Below are positions 1 to 7,200 of a stretch of DNA of 9,764 nt, in pieces. The notes under the pieces were generated by a model, which did no database searches, was not told the origin of the DNA, and saw only the letters and a list, made by a program, of their open reading frames with translations. This DNA comes from Deltaproteobacteria bacterium. GTDB taxonomy: Bacteria > Myxococcota_A > Polyangia > HGW-17. The stretch's first letter is position 1, and the number at the start of each line of letters is the position of its first letter. The position numbers and the translations under genes were made by a program. The DNA is taken from positions 1 through 9,764 of the forward strand of contig QKIM01000296.1 of assembly GCA_003249585.1 (NCBI GenBank), written 5' to 3'.

Positions 1-1
1 T

Positions 2-967
2 TCAGGGGATCTTCTCGATGGCGGCGATGGCATCAGTGGCGTATTTCCGCAGAGAGTAATCCTTGTGGGTGGTGGCCTTTTTGAGCGCGGGAAGGGCCTT
101 TCGGGCGAAGGCGGCCCGTTTCTTCAGCGCTATGGCAGCCTGCCGCCGATTCGCGACCGACGGGTCCTCCAGGGCCTTGATGAGCAGATCCACCACCAGG
201 GGTTGCTCAGGGGGAAGCTCAGAGAGGATGACGATGAACTTCTTTCTGAAATTGCGATCGGAATCATCGAGGTCCCTGGCGATGTCGCTGAACCCTTTCA
301 TGGTACCCGAGATCTTCCACAGTGCGTTTGCAGCCTCGAGGCGAATGTAGTTCTCTTTTGAGGTCAACTGTTTTTTCAGCGCGTCCACCGCGCCGGAGGC
401 CTTCTTGCCAAAGGCCCCGAGTGTTTTTACGGACTGCCAGACCACCAGGGGTGAGGGGGAGGCGAGGAGCTCTACGAGGCGCTTCTCCAGGGATGGGGTA
501 TGCGGTGCGATGAGGCGGAGGGTGTCGATGACCATGGAGAGGGTCTTGGTATTGGGCTCCTTGTCGAGTCGAATGAGAAGATCACCCAGGGCGGCCTGTG
601 AATGAGGTGCCAAATATCCCAGTATTCTGACACTGTTGATGCGCGTCAACACATTTGGACTCTCCAGAAGCGGCGTAAGGGCCTTGACGGCCTTGACAGG
701 CTGGGCCTTGAAGACCTGGATTGCCCGATCGAGACCGGGGCTGTGGCTTTGCTTCAAGTGTTCGAGGACCGAGGCAACGGGGACGCGGGTGAAGTCCTCT
801 TCTATGATCTTCTTCATGGATCTTCTGAGTGACCTGGACTTCATGAGCCCCAGTGGACGGGGTCGGGTCATGGGTGCCTTGCTTTCGACGGGTTCGGGGG
901 TCGGGGCTTTTTCCTTGCAGCCAAGGCCAAGGGTGAGGATCAGGACGAAGGGGATGAGACGCTGCAT
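2..967 (-). CDS. HEAT-repeat lipoprotein (321 aa)
   Basis: Predicted envelope lipoprotein, probably a protein-binding scaffold; no enzymatic motif is visible. A short hydrophobic signal peptide ends in a lipobox LGLGC, making Cys17 the lipidation site. Lys at +2 would favour the outer membrane under the E. coli rule. A Pro/Glu-rich and then basic linker (about 18-60) follows. From about residue 91 to the C-terminus there are roughly seven tandem two-helix units of about 31-33 residues (near 91, 124, 157, 190, 222, 255 and 289), with HEAT/PBS-type patterns such as RINSVRILGYLA and RLEAANALWKIS. The ATG start is supported by a GAGGAA Shine-Dalgarno (975-980) spaced 7 bases from it. The stop lies at 2-4, so the gene is complete. 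It lies downstream of another small lipoprotein on the same strand (96-base gap). Fold and localisation are confident; the partner and role are unknown. Confidence 0.85.
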   Translation of the reverse strand: MQRLIPFVLILTLGLGCKEKAPTPEPVESKAPMTRPRPLGLMKSRSLRRSMKKIIEEDFTRVPVASVLEHLKQSHSPGLDRAIQVFKAQPVKAVKALTPLLESPNVLTRINSVRILGYLAPHSQAALGDLLIRLDKEPNTKTLSMVIDTLRLIAPHTPSLEKRLVELLASPSPLVVWQSVKTLGAFGKKASGAVDALKKQLTSKENYIRLEAANALWKISGTMKGFSDIARDLDDSDRNFRKKFIVILSELPPEQPLVVDLLIKALEDPSVANRRQAAIALKKRAAFARKALPALKKATTHKDYSLRKYATDAIAAIEKIP

Positions 968-1007
968 GTTGACGTTCCTCGTGTTCTCCCCGGAGGGGTG
1001 GGGACAG

Positions 1008-1035
1008 ACTATATACCACCATGTTCCCCTGTGGA
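1008..1035 (-). promoter_or_regulatory. Candidate sigma-70-type promoter for the HEAT lipoprotein gene
   Basis: Reading the minus strand, TCCACA (1030-1035, 4 of 6 to the -35 consensus) is followed after 16 bases by TATAGT (1008-1013, 5 of 6 to the -10 consensus). It sits about 40 bases upstream of the start codon at 967, in the 96-base gap between the two lipoprotein genes. If real, the HEAT lipoprotein can be transcribed independently of its upstream neighbour. The match is by eye only, and the sigma factor preferences of this organism are unknown. Confidence 0.35.
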
Positions 1036-1063
1036 AAACCGGAGAAAAAAGAGACGGGAAAAT

Positions 1064-1399
1064 TCATGGCGGCGGGGGAAAGGGCAGGCCCCGTGCGCGA
1101 TGGAGAGGTCTGTCCAGTTGCGCCCGGAAGTCTTCAAAATATGAATACAAACGGGAGGAGGACTCCCTGCGGGCGGCGGCGAGCTGGCGGATCGCCAGGA
1201 GACGAACACGGGAGAATCGCTTCAGGAGCTGTTCACATCGGGAGGAGGAAGTGCACTGTGCGAGGCTGATACGCAACCCACGCAACTGTCGGGCCCTGGA
1301 TTCGAGCGAACGCAGGTGATACCCATCCCGGGCGGGAAAACGCTCTGGGGAGGCACAGCCCGCAAGGAGGAAGAGGAAGAAGAGTAAACCGGATTTCAT
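1064..1399 (-). CDS. Small arginine-rich lipoprotein, unrecognised (111 aa)
   Basis: I do not recognise a family. The N-terminus is a textbook lipoprotein signal: MKS, a Leu/Phe-rich hydrophobic core, then the lipobox LLAGC with Cys15 as the lipidation site. The mature part is short, strongly basic and arginine-rich, with predicted helical stretches (about 29-48 and 55-90). A Cys49/Cys55 pair could form a disulfide. The tail is proline-rich (PFPPPP). The ATG at 1397-1399 is preceded by a GGGGAG Shine-Dalgarno (1407-1412) at 7-base spacing, which together with the signal peptide supports this start. It is divergent from trxB across a 131-base spacer and lies upstream of the HEAT lipoprotein on the same strand. 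An envelope location is inferred; function is unknown. It could be a lineage-specific protein. Confidence 0.75.
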   Translation of the reverse strand: MKSGLLFFLFLLAGCASPERFPARDGYHLRSLESRARQLRGLRISLAQCTSSSRCEQLLKRFSRVRLLAIRQLAAARRESSSRLYSYFEDFRAQLDRPLHRARGLPFPPPP

Positions 1400-1441
1400 A
1401 TCGATACTCCCCGAGCCTGAGAGAAAACGTCATGGCCGGAC

Positions 1442-1471
1442 TTGACCACCAGGGTTTGAGAACCATATTGT
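1442..1471 (+). promoter_or_regulatory. Candidate promoter region for trxB
   Basis: TTGACC (1442-1447, 5 of 6 to the -35 consensus) is followed after 18 bases by TATTGT (1466-1471, 4 of 6 to the -10 consensus), about 60 bases before the trxB ATG. A perfect TTGACA also lies at 1477-1482, but I see no good -10 at normal spacing behind it. The 1400-1530 spacer must serve both trxB and the divergent small lipoprotein. The assignment is tentative. Confidence 0.25.
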
Positions 1472-1506
1472 GACCATTGACACGCCCAAAGGCGGAGAAA
1501 AAGTAC

Positions 1507-1518
1507 TCAACCTGTTGA
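1507..1518. repeat. Short inverted repeat abutting the trxB ribosome binding site
   Basis: TCAAC-CT-GTTGA is a perfect 5-bp inverted repeat with a 2-base centre. Its right arm touches the trxB Shine-Dalgarno AAAGGA (1518-1523), which is 7 bases from the ATG. The position could suit an operator. The 2-base centre is too small for an RNA hairpin loop unless the inner pairs open. A chance occurrence is quite possible. Confidence 0.25.
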
Positions 1519-1530
1519 AAGGAAAATATA

Positions 1531-2487
1531 ATGGCTGACAATACTATTCGGGAACTGGAGAACGTCGTCATCGTCGGGAGTGGTCCCGCAGGGCTGACGG
1601 CCGCAATTTATGCCGCCCGCGCCGGGCTCGAGCCCCTCCTCATCGAGGGCTTCCCTTCGGGGGGACAGCTCATGGAAACGACCGACGTCGAGAATTTTCC
1701 CGGGTATCCCGAGGGGGTCCTCGGGCCGCAGCTCATTGAGGATCTTAAAAACCAGGCGACCCGCTTCGGGACCCGGTTCATCTTTGAGAACGTGGAGCGG
1801 TTCGACCTCACGGGGGACCCCAAGATTCTCACCATTACCGGTGACGTGGCCATACGCACCCGTGCCGTCATCCTGGCCACGGGCGCAACGGCCCGATACC
1901 TCGGGCTGGACAATGAGGCGAAGCTCAAGGGGCAGGGGGTGAGTGCCTGTGCCGTTTGTGACGGATTCTTCTTCCGAGATCAGGATGTTGCCGTAATCGG
2001 TGGTGGCGACAGCGCCCTTGAGGACGCCCTCTTTCTGACGCACCACGCACGGACCGTCACCATCGTTCACCGTCGTGACAGTCTGCGTGCCTCCAGGATC
2101 ATGCAGGAGAGGGCCTTGAACCATCCGAAGATCCGCTTCGAATGGGCCAGTGTCGTGGCCGATCTGGTGGGTGAACCGGACAAGGACGGTCTCGAGGGGA
2201 TCACCCTGAAGAACCTGAAGACCGGCGCCCTCAAGACCATCGCCGTCACAGGCATGTTTGTCGCCATCGGCCACATCCCTGCGACGAATCTCTTCAAGGA
2301 TCAGGTCACCCTCGACGAGAAGGGGTTCATCGACACAGTGGGCAAGACGTCCTCTACCAACGTTCCAGGGGTCTTTGCCGCCGGTGACGTCATGGATCCG
2401 CTGTACAAGCAGGCCATCACCGCCGCGGGTTCGGGCTGCAAGGCTGCCCTGGACACAGAGAAGTGGCTTATTGAACACCAGAGTTGA
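1531..2487 (+). CDS. trxB: Thioredoxin reductase (NADPH, low-Mr flavoprotein)
   Basis: Cytoplasmic FAD enzyme that passes electrons from NADPH to oxidised thioredoxin, feeding ribonucleotide reductase, peroxiredoxins and general disulfide reduction. The visible motifs are in the family order: FAD dinucleotide-binding GSGPAG (16-21); a GGQL-type segment near residues 44-47; the redox-active CAVC disulfide (Cys140 and Cys143) followed by DG; NADPH-binding GGGDSA (157-162) with HRRDSLRAS (180-188), whose arginines bind the 2'-phosphate and so indicate NADPH over NADH; and the C-terminal FAD motif GD at 285-286. The length of 318 residues is normal for the family. The start is supported by AAAGGA at 7-base spacing. 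No thioredoxin gene is adjacent. The gene ends 2 bases from the convergent lamin-tail lipoprotein gene. Confidence 0.97.
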   Translation: MADNTIRELENVVIVGSGPAGLTAAIYAARAGLEPLLIEGFPSGGQLMETTDVENFPGYPEGVLGPQLIEDLKNQATRFGTRFIFENVERFDLTGDPKILTITGDVAIRTRAVILATGATARYLGLDNEAKLKGQGVSACAVCDGFFFRDQDVAVIGGGDSALEDALFLTHHARTVTIVHRRDSLRASRIMQERALNHPKIRFEWASVVADLVGEPDKDGLEGITLKNLKTGALKTIAVTGMFVAIGHIPATNLFKDQVTLDEKGFIDTVGKTSSTNVPGVFAAGDVMDPLYKQAITAAGSGCKAALDTEKWLIEHQS

Positions 2488-2489
2488 TC

Positions 2490-4070
2490 TCACTGTCCCG
2501 GAGAGGGAGTGGAGAAGCTCCAGCTCTCAGGGATGTCGCATGCCATTGACATGGTCCGAACCATGGACTGCCCGTCACGCCCCGTGAAATCTCCCCACCC
2601 GCCGTATCGGCTCGACAGCGTCCCTCCGGAGTCAAACAGATAGAGCGGCTCGCCGCTGTTGCCCATGCCCCCCTTCACCAGCCCGTTCGCAAGGGAGATC
2701 AACTGTTGGGGATCCTCAGGGAAGGGGTCTTCCAAGGTCTGGCGAAAGGTGGAGCCGACGATGAGGGCCCGGGCCCCCGGGGCCAGGGTGTAGGAGGGCA
2801 GGAGATCCCCCTCCTCTTCAAGATCGTCGGTGATGCGCCACCCCTCCAGGTCCACGCAGGCCGGGCCCGCGTTCTGGATCTCGATGTACTCCTGGGTCGG
2901 CTCTGCACCCACAGGATTGGCATAAACCTCGGTAATGACGACACCGGGAGAGATCGTCTGGCTCGACGGCTCGAACCAGCGGGTCGTCACAACGGATCCG
3001 TCAACACCCTGTGCCCTCAGACGAAAGGCCTTCGAGTGGGTGACCGCAGTCTCAAAGGGGCCTCGCAATCCGAAAAAGCGCCGGTCAACGGCGCCGTTCT
3101 CCAGGACAAGGTCGTAAAGCGCCTCCCCCGAGGCTTCCCACGAGACGTGGAAACACCCGGTTACTTCGCCGGTCTCGGGTTCCGAGAGAGTGATGGGGAA
3201 GGCCCAGGTGATCTCCCCCGTGGTGAACCACGGCTGCTCGACCCAGGAGGGGAGAAGGCCGCCGGACGGGAGGGTCGTATCGGTAAGCACCTTGAGACTG
3301 TAGGACCTTTCGGGCTGCAGCGAGCTCCCGGGGTGAAGGATCAGACAGTCTGCGGCGGTCTCGCCACAGATGCTCCTGCGTTCCAGTTCGAGGGGGATGA
3401 GTTCCCCCTCTTTGGGTGCGTAGAGGGCCAGAGAGAGTGAGGGGAGGTGTCCGAGGGGTTCTGAGGACTCAAGGATGAGCCATGAGAGGTTGAGGGGGAT
3501 GCGTCGGGCTCCCAAATCCGGATAGCGCAGGATCAGGTCCGGTCCAAAGCGGGTCTCGGGACCCACCAGGAGAGTGAGGGCGAAGGCTCTGGGGGTACCG
3601 TCGGGATCCCTCAGCGGCATCCCCTTTGCATCGAGAATGCGGGGAGTGAGAACCAGTTGATAGACGGTCTCGGGGGTGAAGGAGCCCAGGGCCGGGCGGA
3701 CAAAGAGCCGATCAACAGAGGTCCAGGCCTCCACGGGGGTGGTCGCGGCCTGTCGGCTGTTCGTCAATTGGCCGCTGGAGGCATCTGAGAGGAAGGCCTC
3801 GTCCACCTCGGGAATGAAGCAGCGTCCCCCTGCGCAGCTCCCGGTACAGGCAGGGGTACAGTACCCGGCGTCCCGTGCTTTGACGAGGTGGACCGCGCTG
3901 TCCATCAGAGAGACGGGCCGGTCGAAGAGGAGCACCATGGTCTCCTGGGGAGTGATCCCGGTGATCAACTCTGTGGGGTAAAGGAGCGTCGGACAGGACC
4001 CCAGTTTGGGGCCTTCGAGACTGCAGCCTGAGAGCATGATGAGCAGGAAAATTCGGGTTGATGAACACAT
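2490..4070 (-). CDS. Lamin-tail-domain lipoprotein with Ig-like regions (526 aa)
   Basis: Predicted lipid-anchored envelope or surface protein. The signal peptide ends in the lipobox MLSGC (Cys16). The first region (about 30-160) resembles a bacterial SbsA-type Ig-like domain: a 'PQETMVLLFDRPV' strand and, later, a 'DAKGMPLRDPDGTPRAF' segment. Inserted in it is a cysteine cluster (Cys71, 75, 79, 84; spacing C-x3-C-x3-C-x4-C), likely disulfide-bonded. A second similar beta-rich region spans about 178-285, and a fibronectin-like stretch about 305-360. From about 375 to the end lies a lamin-tail domain, with VITEVYANP, EYIEIQN and GWRITDD in typical order, closing with the usual WSF-S-TPSPG ending. 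A strong AGGAGG (4078-4083) at 7-base spacing fixes the start. No catalytic motif is seen; adhesion or cell-surface structure is inference. Fold assignments before residue 370 are less sure than the lamin-tail call. Confidence 0.85.
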   Translation of the reverse strand: MCSSTRIFLLIMLSGCSLEGPKLGSCPTLLYPTELITGITPQETMVLLFDRPVSLMDSAVHLVKARDAGYCTPACTGSCAGGRCFIPEVDEAFLSDASSGQLTNSRQAATTPVEAWTSVDRLFVRPALGSFTPETVYQLVLTPRILDAKGMPLRDPDGTPRAFALTLLVGPETRFGPDLILRYPDLGARRIPLNLSWLILESSEPLGHLPSLSLALYAPKEGELIPLELERRSICGETAADCLILHPGSSLQPERSYSLKVLTDTTLPSGGLLPSWVEQPWFTTGEITWAFPITLSEPETGEVTGCFHVSWEASGEALYDLVLENGAVDRRFFGLRGPFETAVTHSKAFRLRAQGVDGSVVTTRWFEPSSQTISPGVVITEVYANPVGAEPTQEYIEIQNAGPACVDLEGWRITDDLEEEGDLLPSYTLAPGARALIVGSTFRQTLEDPFPEDPQQLISLANGLVKGGMGNSGEPLYLFDSGGTLSSRYGGWGDFTGRDGQSMVRTMSMACDIPESWSFSTPSPGQ

Positions 4071-4077
4071 GATGAGA

Positions 4078-4083
4078 CCTCCT
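4078..4083 (-). promoter_or_regulatory. Consensus Shine-Dalgarno AGGAGG for the lamin-tail lipoprotein gene
   Basis: AGGAGG on the minus strand, 7 bases before the ATG at 4068-4070. It is the best ribosome binding site I found in the window and settles the start in favour of the full signal peptide over the internal Met12. Confidence 0.8.
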
Positions 4084-4123
4084 GAGCCCTTATATGCAAG
4101 GAGAATGCCCGCGACTGAAAATA

Positions 4124-4152
4124 AATTTACCTTTTATGATTCAATAGTTGAA
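4124..4152 (-). promoter_or_regulatory. Weak candidate promoter for the lamin-tail lipoprotein gene
   Basis: In the AT-rich spacer, the minus strand reads TTCAAC (4147-4152, 3 of 6 to the -35 consensus), 17 bases, then TAAATT (4124-4129, 4 of 6 to the -10 consensus). Transcription would begin around 4115-4118, leaving a leader of about 45 bases. The matches are weak. The support is mainly the abrupt AT-richness in a GC-rich window and the placement upstream of a gene with a strong ribosome binding site. Confidence 0.3.
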
Positions 4153-4153
4153 T
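4139..4153. repeat. 15-bp palindrome in the recB-lipoprotein spacer
   Basis: ATTCAA-TAG-TTGAAT is a perfect 6-bp inverted repeat with a 3-base centre. It overlaps the candidate -35 of the lamin-tail lipoprotein gene. Size and symmetry fit a dimeric regulator's operator, or a weak AT-rich hairpin. No regulator can be named from the sequence. Confidence 0.4.
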
Positions 4154-4192
4154 AATTTGCTGTGATGGGGGGGTGTGTATGGGTGGACAGCC

Positions 4193-4210
4193 GTGACCGC
4201 TGCCGGTCAC
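4193..4210 (-). terminator. Hairpin overlapping the recB stop codon, followed by a C-rich stretch
   Basis: A perfect 7-bp inverted repeat with a 4-base loop (GTGACCG, loop, CGGTCAC) spans the recB stop codon at 4207-4209. On the transcribed (minus) sense there is no U-tract after it, so it is not a classical intrinsic terminator. Instead the next roughly 25 bases (about 4186-4162) are rich in C and poor in G, including a run of seven C, as in Rho-utilisation regions. It may end or stabilise the recCB mRNA. The assignment as a terminator is inference. Confidence 0.35.
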
Positions 4211-7200
4211 CCAAGGAGGGGGACAAGCTCTGAAAAGGGAGGACGCAGGGTGACCATCGCGCTCCTTTCCGAAGAACCTCCACGAAGGAAGGCATAGAGG
4301 ATGCCGCCAAAACGCTGGTTGTAGGTGTGTGCGTCGACGATTCCCTGGAGCCGGCACAGGGCCGCCGAATAGATGAGTGCCTGGATTCCATAATGTTCGC
4401 CGGCGTGTGCCATCATGATCTCTTCCTCATAGGCGGGGAGGAGATCGGTCTTCCAGTCCAAAATGAAGAGGGACCCCTGGTGTCTGAAGATCAGGTCCAT
4501 GAAGCCCCGCAGGAAGTTCGTCCGCGGCGCGTCTTTTGACGGGATGGTCACTCGGCCCTGTTCCACATGGAGGGAAGGGACGGGGAAGAGAAATTCGCGT
4601 TCGCGGATGAGTTCAGACAGGATACACAGTCCACCGGGCAGGGAGAGACGCTCCGTGAAGACGGGGGCGGTCCACCCTTGATGGCACAAAGACAACCCCA
4701 GTTTGTCCTCGCCCTCCAGGAGATCGTAGCGTCCCGCGCACCGTTCCCGCAGACGGCGAATCTCGGGAAGCCGGCGCCATGCTTGTTCGGAGATCCCCCT
4801 TGCGCCACTGGGATCGACGAGCTCCATGAGTTCATGGACGTAGGATCCGAAACGAGCCCCGGAACTGACCTGCTCGCCGCTCTCCTCCCGCTCAAAGGAG
4901 AGGGGGACCACGAAGGGCTGCGAGTCCCTGTGGAGAGAGGAGTAGGAGAAAAGCCTCGGCCCGATGCGTCCCGCAATGGTCTCCGGGGACCACAGCGCGG
5001 GTGGGGCAGCGATGCCCCGCCTGGAGGGCTCCTCCCGATGAAGGGGCGCGGCGGGGAGCGGCCCGTCGATGACCCTCGCGCCGGGGAGGCGGTCCTGAGA
5101 GAGGAGCCAACACAGGTGTGTGTTGGAACGCTCATACCGTCCGCGGATCAGGTCGGATGGGGTGAACGCCGTATCGCAGAACAGGGGGGCGAAGAGTCGC
5201 TCCGAGGCCCGGGTGAAGGCCACATAGTAAAGTCGTTCGACTTCTCCCGCCTGTTCGCGGGTGTACTGGTCCATCCTCAAGGGGTCTCCTCCCAGGACTC
5301 CCGTCTCTCGGCGTCCCGTGTCGGGGTGGTGCCAGGTCAGGAAGGGGCCGCCGCTCTTGCCTCTGGTCAGCCCGCCGATGAGGAAGACGGCTCGCGCTTC
5401 GAGACCTTTGGACTTGTGCATGGTGAGGAGCTGGACGCCGGGGAGATGATCCCTGGTGGCGGCGGAGGGCTGCATGTTCAGCGCGGCGCCCTCATCCAGG
5501 AGTCGTTTCGAGATGTATCCCTTGAGCTGCTCCGCAAGTTGTGCGACGGTGAGGGCCTGGGATTCACCTGTTTCACCCAGGATTCTGATGATCTCTGTGA
5601 CCCTGAGCAGCGCCTGTCCCCGTCCCCCGGCCAGGGCTCGGCGCAGGTAGCCGCTCTCCTCGAGGAGCTCATCGAGGAAGGCCCCCATGCGTCCCTCCCT
5701 GGACATTTGGTGCCAACGGACGAAGAGATGCTCCTGGGGGAGGGGGGCGCCGTCGTGCATCCTCCGCACGATCTCCCGTGGATCTAAGGGGAAGAATTCC
5801 GTGAGGCACGCCTTCCCGAGGAGGTGCCGGGAGAAGGGGTTGGCGACGGCCTCGAGGAGCGTGAGGATCTGTGCGGCCTCCTCGGACTGGAAGAGACCCC
5901 CTCTTTTATAAAAGGAGTAGGGGATCTGAGCAGTCTCAAGATATTCCGCCATCTCCTCGAGCTCTGAATGGGTGTTGGAGAGGATAAAAACCTCGTCGGG
6001 ACGCACGCCCTCCTGGAGGAGGTCGGTCAGGCGCCGACACACCATGTCCAGATGTTTGTGAAAGAGGTCTTCACGGGAGTCGCCCTCTTCCATGTCCGGC
6101 CTGAGCAGTTCGAGAGGGATGCTGGACGTCGTCTCGATCCGCCCGGCCGCCGAGGGGGAGCAGGAGACGGCGTGGGTGAACCACGGTCGGTCAGGATCCG
6201 TGAAGATCCGGTTGAAGGTGTCGACCATGGCGGCCGACGAGCGGTAATTGGTGTCCAGCGAGATGGGTACACCCCGACCCGTATCCAGAAGGGTCCGGCG
6301 CGCCTCCAGGTAGGTGTACAGGTCAGCTCCCCTGAAGCCGTAGATGGCCTGTTTGGGGTCCCCCACGATGGACAGGGATCCTCCGGCCAGAAAGATGTCC
6401 CGGAAGATGTCCCATTGCGCCGGGTCGGTATCCTGAAACTCATCTATGATGGCGTGGGAGTAGCGTTTTCTGAGCGTTTCGGCCAGGTGGGGCGATCCCT
6501 GCCGCAGAGACCCACGGAGCAGCAGAATCATGTCATCGAACTCTACGACCCCCATGTCCCGCTTGGACTCACTCAGGCGTCCGGCGAGCCGGGCGCCCAG
6601 CAGGCGGCCCGCGATGACCGCCGTGGAACGAAGATGAAGTCCCAGGACCCCCAGCAACTCGGTGAACCGGTTCACCTCTTCGGCGGTCAGGCGGCTTGGG
6701 ACCGCACCGTGGGTGAGGAGAAAATGCATGTACTTTGAGGGGGTCTTCTCCTGGAAGGTGTCATGGAGCGCGAGACACTCCTCTATCCACTCCCCGTGCC
6801 CTTCGAGGCAGGCCCTGAGTCCGGCGATGATCCGTTCGAAGAGCCTGATGAAATTGCTGATCCGGAGTCCCTTCGTTGGGGTGACGGGATCCTTGAGGAA
6901 CTCCTCGATGGAGAGAGAAAGAGACGGGCTGGTGAGGACATCGGCGAAGGCTTCCAGATGTCCTCGAAATTCCGACAAGGAAAAGGGTGTGAGCTCCTCG
7001 TGGCAGCTCTGGGCGTCCTTGAGGATGGACATGAGCCTTGATGTTCCCTGCCGCCGGGCGATATGGGAGGCGATGGCTCTGAGCTCCGGTTCGGCGGAGA
7101 CCTCCTCCTCCATGAAACGGTGGAACTCCCGAAGAAAGATATCGCCGGGAACCCCCTGATGCCGTTTCATGGGCATGTCGTTGAGAAAACTGAACTCGTG

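Noticed and set aside
1014..1066. T-run (minus strand, near 1044-1051) as an intrinsic terminator of the small lipoprotein gene
   Set aside because: There is a short T-run, but no GC-rich hairpin precedes it.
1507..2493. Minus-strand open frame of 328 codons opposite trxB
   Set aside because: trxB has all family motifs on the plus strand. The antisense frame covers the same bases almost exactly and has no independent support.
2510..2522. TGGAG-AAG-CTCCA hairpin just past trxB as a terminator
   Set aside because: It has only 5 bp of stem, has no U-tract after it, and lies inside the coding sequence of the convergent lipoprotein gene.
2706..3440. Plus-strand open frame of 244 codons opposite the lamin-tail lipoprotein
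   Set aside because: The minus-strand reading has a lipobox, a consensus ribosome site and a lamin-tail domain. The plus frame has low-complexity Gly-rich content and no signal.
4567..5787. Long plus-strand open frame (406 codons) antisense to recB
   Set aside because: It lies wholly within the certain recB gene, has no recognisable domain, and reads as a compositional shadow: GC-rich codon bias suppresses stops in the antisense frame.
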